A DNA stretch of 64,000 nt from Bactericera cockerelli (Eukaryota; Arthropoda; Insecta; Hemiptera; Triozidae), in contig CM044958.1 of assembly GCA_024516035.1 (NCBI GenBank), positions 46,573,205 through 46,637,204 on the forward strand. The letters are read 5' to 3'. The translations under genes were made by a program, and so were the position numbers. The notes under the pieces are model-generated. The model searched no databases and had not been told where the DNA came from. It worked only from the letters and a program-made list of their open reading frames with translations. This document shows, piece after piece, positions 1 through 12,000 of this stretch. The stretch's first letter is position 1. Each line of letters starts with the position of its first letter.

Positions 1-3000
1 CTCAGTTTGAGAGGCGCGGGGGCTTCATCCGCATCTTCCCCTCCCGGGAGTCCTGGAAGCGGTACTCCTGCTACCTGGGTGAGTAGTGATAATAATTCCG
101 TGTCCGTGAGATAGGTATTGATACCTAAATTACGGTGGTGAGAGGATTATATGGACGCCCAGATCCAATGTCTAGGCTCCTTTCATGTCCATTGATTCTA
201 TTTGGTTTTAACGTCCCGACTTGAGGTAGACAGGACGGGGGTTTTACCCTCCATTCGCTGGGAATCGTACCAGCTACCCACATTAACCTCACCCAGCCTG
301 GCTAGGGCCGGAATTTGCTAGCCTCACATGTTCGGAGGGAACAGAAGTTTCTGTGCGAAAAGTCTGCTCCAACCGGGAATCGATCTCAGGATCTCTGGAC
401 TACGGGCAGTAGTCACAACCGTTACGCCACGGAGGCTTGTGTGTATGTTTGTGTGTATAGTAGTAGAGTAATAATAGTCATAGGGCCGACGTCGGCGCCG
501 GACTTTCACACCAAAATGATTGTTTCCTTTCAAGACTTTAAATTAACTTCACCCAGCCCGAGTGGGGTCAGCAATAGTCAGCATCACGAGGGTACGCATT
601 GAAATGGGTTACCCATCGTTGTCCTAAACTCGCTGGACGTTGATTAACTTTAGTGACAGAAGGTGACCTGGGTTTCGACTCCATGTTGTTTGTGTTCTTT
701 GTTATAACTATTCAATTCAATTCAATTTATTTACTGTGAACAAATTTAATACATAAAGTATGTGTTTCACACCAAGATTAGGTACTATACTAAAATAAAT
801 TAGTTAATTAAAATTATTATCTAGAATTAGTATTAAAAATGTCAAAAAAAACGCTTGCATACGAGTCTGCAACCATTGGGACATTTTCATCTTTACTATT
901 CAAGTTTCGTTACATAATTTCGTTACATAATTTCGTCACATAATTTCGTTACATAATTTCGTAACATAATTTCGTCACATAATTTCGTTACATAATTTCG
1001 TTACTTAATTTCGTTACATAATTTTGGTTATGTGCCAGAGCAAAGACATGAAAATGTCAATATCGTTACATAATATCGTTACATAATATCGTTACATAAT
1101 ATCGTTACATAATTTCGTTACAAATTTCGTCACATAATTTTGGTTATGTGCCAGAGCAAAGACATGAAAATGTCAAAAATAGGTTATGTTCCGTAAATAT
1201 ACAATACCTGACGGTAGCATTACAATATCTAAGTATACAACACCTAACGGTAGCATTACTCTTGCAGACCCCGCCACCGGGATCCCCAGCACGGGCAACA
1301 TGCAAGCCATCAACATGTACTCCGCCCACAACTACAACCTCCTCCTGCACCAGACCCTCTTCCCCCGCCCCCTCGCCTCCAGGCCCCGCCCCCTCGCCTC
1401 CAGGCCTCTCCCCCTCCCTTCCGTCATATCCGCCGAGAAGTTGAGTCGCTATGAGCGGGCGCTAGGCAGGGGACATCGCGTCAGTCTGGAGGGGACCTCA
1501 TCCTCAGGTAATTGAATTGAAATAGAGAATAATAGGTAATTGAATTGAATTGAGTCGCTATGAGCGGGCGCTAGGCAGAGGACATCGCGTCAGTCTGGAG
1601 GGGACCTCATCCTCAGGTAATTGAATTGAAATAGAGAATAATAGGTAATTGAATTGAAATAGAGAATAATAGGTAATTGAATTGAAATAGAGAATAATAG
1701 GTAATTGAATTGAATTGAGTCGCTATGAGCGGGCGCTAGGCAGAGGACATCGCGTCAGTCTGGAGGGGACCTCGTCCTCAGGTAATTGAATTGAAATAGA
1801 GAATAATAGGTAATTGAATTGAAATAGAGAATAATAGGTAATTGAATTGAGTCGCTATGAGCGGGCTCTGGGTAGGGGACATCGCGTCAGTCTGGAGGGG
1901 ACCTCGTCCTCAGGTAATTGAATTGAAATAGAGAATAATAGGTAATTGAATTGAAATAGAGAATAATAGGTAATTGAATTGAAATAGAGAATAATAGGTA
2001 ATTGAATTGAAAAAGATAATAATAGGTAATTGAATTGAGTCGCTATGAGCGGGCGCTAGGCAGGGGACATCGCGTCAGTCTGGAGGGGACCTCATCCTCA
2101 GGTAATTGAATTGAAATAGAGAATAATAGGTAATTGAATTGAAATAGAGAATAATAGGTAATTGAATTGAAATAGAGAATAATAGGTAATTGAATTGAAA
2201 AAGATAATAATAGGTAATTGAATTGAAATAGAGAATAATAGGTAATTGAATTGAAATAGAGAATAATAGGTAATTGAATTGAAATAGAGAATAATAGGTA
2301 ATTGAATTGAAATAGAGAATAATAGGTAATTGAATTGAAATAGAGAATAATAGGTAATTGAAATGAAATAGAGAATAATAGGTAATTGAATTGAAATAGA
2401 GAATAATAGGTAATTGAATTGAAATAGAGAATAATAGGTAATTGAATTGAAATAGAGAATAATAGGTAATTGAATTGAAATAGAGAATAATAGGTAATTG
2501 AATTGAATTGAGTCGCTATGAGCGGGCTCTGGGTAGGGGACATCGCGTCAGTCTGGAGGGGACCTCGTCCTCAGGTAATTGAATTGAAATAGAAAATAAT
2601 AGGTAATTGAATTGAAATAGAGAATAATAGGTAATTGAATTGAATTGAGTCGCTATGAGCAGGCTCTGGGTAGGGGACATCGCGTCAGTCTGGAGGGGAC
2701 CTCATCCTCAGGTAATTGAATTGAAATAGAGAATAATAGGTAATTGAATTGAAATAGAGAATAATAGGTAATTGAATTGAATTGAGTCGCTATGAGCGGG
2801 CGCTAGGCAGGGGACATCGCGTCAGTCTGGAGGGGACCTCATCCTCAGGTAATTGAATTGAAATAGAGAATAATAGGTAATTGAATTGAAATAGAGAATA
2901 ATAGGTAATTGAATTGAATTGAGTCGCTATGAGCGGGCGCTAGGCAGGGGACATCGCGTCAGTCTGGAGGGGACCTCATCCTCAGGTAATTGAATTGAAA

Positions 3001-6000
3001 TAGAGAATAATAGGTAATTGAATTGAAATAGAGAATAATAGGTAATTGAATTGAAATAGAGAATAATAGGTAATTGAATTGAAATAGAGAATAATAGGTA
3101 ATTGAATTGAAATAGAGAATAATAGGTAATTGAATTGAAATAGAGAATAATAGGTAATTGAATTGAAATAGAGAATAATAGGTAATTGAATTGAATTGAG
3201 TCGCTATGAGCGGGCGCTAGGCAGGGGACATCGCGTCAGTCTGGAGGGGACCTCGTCCTCAGGTAATTGAATTGAAATAGAGAATAATAGGTAATTGAAT
3301 TGAAATAGAGAATAATTGGTAATTGAATTGAAAAAGATAATAATAGGTAATTGAATTGAATTGAGTCGCTATGAGCGGGCGCTAGGCAGGGGACATCGCG
3401 TCAGTCTGGAGGGGACCTCATCCTCAGGTAATTGAAGTGAAATCAAATGGATAGTTGAGTTGATTTGATATGGAAAGTTGAATTGATCTGAAATCAATAG
3501 TTGAATTCATTTGAAAGCAATAGTTGAATTCATTTGTAATCAATAGTTTAATTGATATTTTGTATAAACACATAGAAATGGTCGTTTGATAAAAATAGTT
3601 TTTTTGTAGTAACTGTGCAAACGCGCCTTAACTTTCTCCCTTTTCCGTAGATTTCCCCTCTTTTCTCCAACAGTGCTGCTCCTAGCGGAGGAGCTTTTGA
3701 TTATGACTAGAAAGCTTCTGAACTTCAGTACTCTTTTGATCTTTGACCTAGTAACAACAATTTATTGTGCAAAATATTTTGTCTTTATATGGTGAAAGTT
3801 AATCAATTTGCGGTCCGTTTCCGAGCCGTGTCCATATATTTTCAAGTGACATTTTGATAAGTTCCAGTCCGTCTTCGCGCCGTGTGTTATATTTCAGCGC
3901 TACAGAAATCAGGGTAAGATCTTTCCTGATTTTTCATCCTGGGCTCATGAGTTTTGAGTTCCTCGTGCCTCGGTACAAGTCGAGCCGTTACTCAAGATTT
4001 TGAGCCGGGGAGTTGACTTTGTCCTCCTTCTTTGGCGGGTGCGTCTCCCCTGACCCCCGGCCTATCTCCTGGTACCTATGCCTTTGGTACCAGTCGAGCC
4101 GTTGCTCAAGATTTTGAGCCGTGGAGTTGACATTGTCCTCCCTCTTTGGCGGGTGCGTCTCCCCTGACCCCCGGCCTATTTCCTGGTACCTATGCCTTTG
4201 GTATCAGTCGAGCCGTTGCTCAAGATTTGAGCCGTGGAGTTGACATTGTCCTCCCTCTTTGGCGGGTGCGTCTCCCCTGACCCCCGGCCTATCTCCTGGT
4301 ACCTATGCCTTTGGTACCAGTCGAGCCGTTGCTCAAGATTTTGAGCCGTGGAGTTGACTTTGTCCTCCTTCTTTGGCGGGTGCGTCTCCCCTGACCCCCG
4401 GCCTGTCTCCTGGTACCTACGCCTTTGGTACCAGTCGAGCCGTTGCTCAAGATTTGAGCCGTGGAGTTGACATTGTCCTCCCTCTTTGGCGGGTGCGTCT
4501 CCCCTGACCCCCGGCCTATCTCCTGGTACCTATGCCTTTGGTACCAGTCGAGCCGTTGCTCAAGATTTTGAGCCGTGGAGTTGACTTTGTCCTCCTTCTT
4601 TGGCGGGTGCGTCTCCCCTGACCCCCGGCCTGTCTCCTGGTACCTATGCCTTTGGTACCAGTCGAGCCGTTGCTCAAGATTTTGAGCCGTGGAGTTGACT
4701 TTGTCCTCCCTCTTTGGCGGGTGCGTCTCTCCAGACCCCCAGCCTGTCTCCTGGTACCTATGGCTTTGGTACCAGTCGAGCCGTTGCTGAAGATTTGATC
4801 CGTGGAGTTGCGAGCCGTTGCTGAAGATTTGATCCGTGGAGTTGACTTTTCCTCCCTCTTTGGCGGGTGCGTCACCTTAGACCCCCGGCCTGTCTCCCGG
4901 TACCTATGCCTTTGGTTCCAGTCGAGCCGTTGCTCAAGATTTTGAGCCATGCACTGGACTTTGTCCTCCCCATTTGCGGGTGCGTCTGCCTAGACCCCCG
5001 GCCTTTCTCCTGGTTCCTATGCCTTCGATACAAGTTGAGACGTGGACTAGGTCCTGCCCCTCCTTGGCTTGGCTTTGGTGCGTCTCCCTAGACCCCTTGC
5101 CTGTCTCCTGGTACCTATGCCCCTGGTACCAGTCGAGCCGTCACTCAATGATTTGAGCCGTGGACTGGACCTTGTCCCTTTTTGCGGGTGCGGTCTCCCT
5201 AGACCCCTTCCCTGTCTTTTTGTACCTATGCCATCGGTAGATGTTGCGTAATTGCTCAAGATTTTGAGTCGTGTGCTGGACTCTGTACCTCCTTGGTTTG
5301 GGTGCGTCTCTTTAGACCCCTTGCCTGTTTCCTGGTGCCTAGGCCCTTGGTACCACTCGAGCCGTTGCTCAAAATATTGAGCCGTGGGCTGAACTCGGTC
5401 CTTAATTGGTTCGGGTGCGTCTCCTCAGACCCCTTGCCCGTCTCCTGATGCCTAAACCCCTGGAATCATTCGAGCCGTTTCTCAGATTTTTGATCCGTGG
5501 TCTGGACTCTTTCCCTCCTTTGCTTAGGTGCGTCTCTCTAGACCCCTTGCCTATCTCCTGGTACCTATACCTTTGGAACCAGTCGAGCCGTTGCTCAGGA
5601 TTTGAGCCGTGAAGTGATTCTTCGTCTGCCTTTTGCTTGGGCGCGTCTCCCTGATCCCCTTCTCCTTTCTGGTTGAGCCCTGCTTCGGATATTGCATCGT
5701 TGCTCAATAATTTAAGCCGTTCAAGAGATAAAATACTGCCAATACTCACTGTTTGCCTAGTATTCTTGTCAGATGGCTACGGCAACATCTTTATAATAAT
5801 ACTCTTTAGTGGAAGTTATCCACCAGGCGAGGTTAATGCTCAAAGCATTTTCTGCCACCTAACCCTCAGAGTCTTATTATTATGTGGTCACAAACTCAAA
5901 TTAATGAGGAAAAATTCATGCACTGAGTGGGATTCGAACCAACGGATCCCTACGCTAACTGGATTACCAGACTAGCGCGTTATCCACTTGACTACCAATG

Positions 6001-9000
6001 CTCGGTAGTCTTTGGGAGCCCTCTGTGACCTGCCGTCTGACAATGACGTCCTGTCTCGCCTGAAGCATGCGGCAAAGAAGTTTCTACCTGATGGCTGGAG
6101 CGATTGGACGCTGATCAACTCGATCGACTTAGGCTTTGAAGTAGATGCAACAGTCCTTAACAAGCTTCGGTTCGCCCTCCCCACGCTGAATATAGTTCGG
6201 GCCTTTGATCCAAGTGCGTCAGTCTTGAAGGAATACCACTATAGGAATATGAAAAAGCAGATCCGTGGATCATCGCAGTCACACGATATCATGGCTCAGG
6301 CTGTAGCTCCCCTAAAATCGGAGCTCATTTCTCGTGAAGCAGCGGACATAATCCTGGTTGGAAATGTTTCCATACCAGTCTCCAGATAATCGTCCCTGTC
6401 AACAGAGTCTCCGGAAGATTCTGGGACACAAAAGAACTCTTGACAAACGCTTCCAAGTACAAGAGGACAGGCTGATGGGAAGGATGGATGACGCCATGAA
6501 TTTTCTCTTCACCAGGCTCCGGCCGACTCATATTCAACCGATCGTCCAGAACGATGAGTTGTCGGCGTCTGACCCTTCGGAAGCCTCGGATTCTGTGGGT
6601 GACTATTCTCTCCCGGAAGCTCGTCCCCTGTATGGCGAGCACGAGGAAGTTATAGCGACTCCAGACCTTCCGTTCGATTTTACCCCCTGCGTAAAAGAAT
6701 GTGAGCCGGATGTTCCTCTTCCATCTCCTGAAGCCGAAATAAATGGCCGCAAATGTCAGAATCTCAATTCTTCACTTATGGTATCTTTGCTCGTCTGCAG
6801 CCAAATTCGGAACTGAAGGCCCAGCGGAACTAAAGTGCATGAGCGGATCTCCTGGCTAATATAGACGGAGCTTTTGGGATATTATCCCACGGCCTAATTC
6901 TCCAACGTCCTGTACTGCAGACGCCTCGAACCAGATCGTTGCGGCACATCCATCTGTGAAGTCGTTGAAGAACGACCTGATAAAAGAACTGACCTCGGAA
7001 GATTCTGCTTTTAAGAAGACTTCCGATAGTCTTCTTTAGTGCGTAAGCGGAAAGAGATCCCAAACTATTGCCAGTCGGAGAAGCCTGTTCGTACCAGCGA
7101 TTTAGGTCCCGCGTCGGATTCTGAAGGATATTCCTCCTTCGGAAGACTAATTGTTTGAGCCCAAGGCCTTACTCGAAGCTGTGAAATCACACTCTTCTTC
7201 TTCTCAACCTCGCCCACGACCTCAGAGAAGCCGCACTACGAGGATACTTGTCCCCCGATCTCAACACCCTCACCGCAACTCGGGTATCACAAGGAAAAGA
7301 GATTTGGGTGTGAGAGGTCTTCAACCTGAAAACTTAGTCGGCGACTCCCAAGATCCAAACCCCTAATGTTGTGTCAAATTCCTTCGATGGTCCTATCTCG
7401 ATTCGTCGGTGGATCTCAACGCTTCATCTTCCACTTCCAATTTTTCATCGTCCACCTCAAGTGTTTGTGACGAACGTCGCATCTTCCAGTGGATGGGGAG
7501 TGATGAAGGCAATCAAATGGCCAAGATTCTTGGAGAAGGAGCCAAAAAGAGTGGCATATCAATGTCAAAGAGCTCTTCGCAGTGCAGATGTCCTTTGAAA
7601 CACATTTGGAATATCTTCAGAACAAAGTGGTTCTTGTTCACAGACAATGCAACGGTAGTGGCTTACATACGATAGGAGAGTAGAGAAAATCTACGGGATA
7701 GCGTCAGTCAATATTGTTCTCTGAGCAGAGTACATCCCACAGATGTACAACATCGCAGACAGTCTATTTCGCTCAAATCTAATTCCCGAATGGCACCTTC
7801 TCCTCCAGCTAACAGCACCTATATTTCGGGTCTGGGGAAAACCGGTCATAGACCTCTTTGCGTCAGCAAAGTCGGCAGTCGTTCCGTGTTACGTTTCTCG
7901 CTCAGCTCGAGATGTTCAAGCAAGGTCTCTGAAGAAGGCATCCTTTTCAGAGAATGGAACTTCCCGCTAGCATGGGTATTCCTACCCCTCCCCTGCTTTC
8001 TCGAGTCCTGAACCACCTGAACTCAGCTTATGGAGCATTTATCATAATTGCTCAGTCCTGGGAAAACGCGGTCTGGCGCCCAGATCTGCTGAGGAGAGCA
8101 GTTTGCTAACACATCACTCTGAAGGATCTAAACGAGTGCCTAGTAGACCTGTCCACAGGAAAAGTTAAACCTACAAGGTCCCTTGGGAAAGGTGGCTCTC
8201 ATGGTCGTCAGCTAAGAATGTTTCTCGAAACAATCTTTCCCCCAGGAAGTCGCAAGATTTTTGAGCATTCTTCACTCTGAAAACTTTGCGTACAGTATAA
8301 TTCTCGTTCACAAATCGGTTGTGTCAACCTTTGCGGACCCCTGTGTTAACCTAGGGTGTGTCAACCTAGACACACAGAGATATGTTACCGCCCAATCGTA
8401 CAACACGTACTAAAACCTTTGAGTTTGAAGGTGGCCCCTAATTATTTATTATTTTAGACCGGTTGGAGTTCCACAAGGGAAGCACCAATTAATTATCACA
8501 CCGGCCTCTATTTAGATCTATTGTGAACAATGATTCTAATTCTGATGTACGTCCTGATTTGACGTAGTCAAGACGGGGGTTTTACCCTCCATTCGCTGGG
8601 AATCGTACCAGCTTCCCGCATTAACCTCACCCAGCCTGGGTAGGGCCGGAAATGCCATCAGCCTCACGTGTTTGGAGGGAACAGAAGTTTCGTCGAAGTC
8701 TGCCCCAACCGGCAATCAAACTCGGGATCTCTGGACTGTGGGCAGTGGTTATAGCCACGGAGGTGGCCCCTAAATCTAGAGAGATTTGGAATATTGAAAC
8801 TCTCTCTTCCTGGATGACTAACCACCTACCAAACACGAGTAAACTCAACTTTTCGAAGTATGTCGCCATGTGGCGCTTGTCCTCCTGTTACCTTCTGCAA
8901 GAAGGGTTCACGATTTGACTCTCCTGCGCTCCTCTCAGGATCTCTTCTAAGACCAAGGAGACGAGATGGTTTTTGGCCAGCTTTTGGTTCTAAATCAGAT

Positions 9001-12000
9001 TTCGCCTCCCACGTACTGTCTGGCTGGCTGCTTAAAAAGAATAACTCAGATCCCAACCTTGATCCCGTCTCTTGGATTTGAAAACTAATCGAGTTATCTG
9101 GTAACCGCTCTAAGTCCAAGTCTTGCGATTCTCTCTTTATCACTACACGTGGACGAGTAAACCCTGCTTCTAGATTTGTAATCGCAGGGTGGTTCAGCCC
9201 TGCGTGGAGCAGGTATAAATGCTTCGGCCGGGTCTTTTAGGTCTGCGGTGGGGACCTCACGAATGAATTCTGAGTTTTCTTTGGACTCTATTCTGAAAAT
9301 AGGAGACTGGAAGAGTGATGGAACCTTCCATAGGCACTATTTGAGGCCGATAGCTAAGACACCGCAAAGGTGTCCAGATATCTCCACCACATGCTTCGAG
9401 GCTGTGTAGAACAGCTTATTTCAAGTGTACTATCTATTAATTGGATAAAGACAAAACATTATTTAAGATACACGTAAAGACTATACGATCTTTGTTTTGT
9501 TCCTGTTATATTCCGCATACTCTTCTTTTCTCACAGTACTCTGCTCCAACCGGCAGAATGAAAACACATCTCATTGGGTCAAGCTGTAGCATAGACCCCA
9601 AAATATAAAAGTTTTTCCCCCGTAGGGTAAAAAAACTATTATTTTGGGTCTTGCGTAAGCTTGACCCAGCTAAAAGCTCTTGCCTCTGGCAAAAGATACT
9701 GAAGTTCAGAAGCTTTCTAGTCATAATCAAAAGCTCCTCCGCTAGGAGCAGCACTGTTGGAGAAAAGAGGGGAAATCTACGGAAAAGGGAGAAAGTTAAG
9801 GCGCGTTTGCACAGTTACTAGATCAAAAGACCAAAGCGTAATCTCATTGGGTCAAGCTTACGCAAGACCCAAAATAATAGTTTTTTACCCTACGGGGGAA
9901 AAACTTTAATATTTTTTATGCAAGAAGTTTTTGGGATCTTTTGACAAATGATAGTATAGTATAGTATAGTAGTGCTTTATTTAGACTGTCGGCTCGAGAC
10001 AAGAAGTCCCATTAAGCTAACAGTTTAATATAGCACCTCTTTATTTATTGTAAATTTTACTGTTGTAAAAAAAAATGATGAGTGGAGAACTAAATTGGCC
10101 TACTCAGCTGACTGTTTTCATCATCTGAATACTCTCGATACAGGCCTGCAAGGTCCGTCTGACTTTTTTTTCTCTCCTGGGGTGCCGCTGAGCGGAGAGG
10201 TCAAAGAAAGGGTGCCGTGATGGAGAAAAGGTTGCGGACCACTGCTCTATACCTTACAGGTAATAGAAAGTAAAAATCATAGAATAAAGAAATGCTGTTG
10301 TTTTTGTGTCCAGATCCTACCACTCCTGAAGAGAATGTACCTGCTACCATGGACACCAATGTCTTGAAACAAGAAGTGCTCAAGTGTTTTGAAGATGGAC
10401 TCAAATTGAGGTGAGTCTCTTATATTAGGGGCTGAATTATGAAATAATATTAGTATTAATTGAAAAATGATTATTTAACGCCTTAAGAATGGCACATCAT
10501 AGGTACGACTGCCAAATTTAAGACTTCAAAGTTTTGTTATGGTGGTCTGAGTTAATTTATCATAATCCTTTGCGTTTGACACAATCGTGAAGACACAATT
10601 ACTGAAACTCGCCTTACTAAATTATTGCCATAGTTGGGACTTGAACCCCCGACCTCCAAGTTGAGAGTCCGCCGTTTTATCCTTCCAGCTACTGCGGTAG
10701 GTTCAGGTATAATGTTGTTGTTGTAGCCAGCTTCGCTACAGCTGGGGGAGTGATGGTCTCTGTCCAACTTAAGTTGAAAAGTTGGTTCTGAAGCACATAT
10801 TTCTATGTTGTGGGATGAACCATCATGAGAACTTGGGATTTTTTTTTTATTTAAACCCTTGGGGTTAAGGTAATTATTTTATAGTTGGTATAATATTATT
10901 GTTTTTCTTTGTGTCGTTATGTCACAATTTTAGTGGATAGCGCAGACTCTTTTACCATTAAATATACCATGGGATTTTTTTACAATTTAATATTTTTCAG
11001 TTACTCATTTTTCCTCACGAGGTACATTAATTAATTATAGTTAGTGTCTATCAGTATATTCTGAGTCTAGTAGTCACCTTGGCCAGGTGACCCGGATTCG
11101 CATCCCGTCGGGGTCAGAGTTTTTTCGGTTCTGTTCTTTGCATATCGGGACCAAATCCTAGCCGCGTGAAGAAAATTGGTGTAGTTGTAGAGTGGGCAAC
11201 GACCAGTTACGAGATTGATATTGTAATATGATGGTTGGTTGGAGATATGATGATACCGACCTCAGTAGCTTGAACGGTAAGGCGATGGACTTGTAACCTA
11301 TAGGTCGGTGGTTCAAGTCACAGTTTCAGCGTGGATTCAGTAAAGCGAGTTTGAGTAGTTGTGATATCACGTAAGTGATTAACACAAATATGATAAATTT
11401 TTCAACTTTATGATGTACTAGCGGGCTGTCGCCCGCTTTGCGGGCCGAGGCATGGCCGTGAAAGCAAAAAGTCTTTTTTCGCCAATGGCAGGTGTTGTAG
11501 TGGGAATTAGACTATAAGATAAAGCTACCTACCAAATTTCAGCTTCCTAAGACTTACGGTTTGGGCTGTAGAGCGATGATCAGTCAGTCAGTGGTCAGTC
11601 AGTGACTTTCACATTTATATATTAAGATTGGCATTTAATTCTCGTAATTTTATCTACTAAAAATTGTGACATGATAACGCAAATAATTAGCCTTTTATAT
11701 TTTTTGTATTCTGATTCCAGTCAGACTCAAGCACGCTACGCTTTCGGCACCTACCTGCAGTCCATTCTCAAGAGGCTGAGTGCTCCGGGGCTCAACAGGG
11801 ACAAGCCGCTGGACGAGAGACACAGTGAGCTGGTGCTCAGGTTCCTGCAGAAAGCTTGCCACCACCTGAGAGCCCCCTACCAGCTCAAGGTAGGTTCTGG
11901 TGGTTTACTAATGAGAGACACAGTGAGCTGGTGCTGAGAGCCCCCTACCAGCTCAAGGTAGGTTCTGGTGGTTTACTAATGAGAGACACAGTGAGCTGGT

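Larger units (their letters stand above)
3607..9904 (+). mobile_element. Decayed DIRS-like (tyrosine recombinase) retroelement
   Basis: In order on the + strand: 124-bp inverted repeat, minisatellite leader, Gag-like ORF, RNase H-like segment followed by a DIRS-type 'adherent' segment, a terminal tyrosine-recombinase-like motif and the inverted repeat again. Reading frames are broken and no clear reverse transcriptase block (such as YxDD) is visible, so an internal deletion is likely. A SINE F copy sits at 8550-8775 and a SINE A copy at 5795-6005. Exact ends are uncertain. Confidence 0.6.

Noticed and set aside
2043..2543. 166-codon - strand frame with repeated QFNYLLFSI
   Set aside because: Pure translation of the 28-bp intron repeat; no independent evidence of coding.
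4516..4950. 144-codon - strand frame and neighbours at 4867-5749
   Set aside because: Produced by the 114-bp minisatellite; frames shift from unit to unit.
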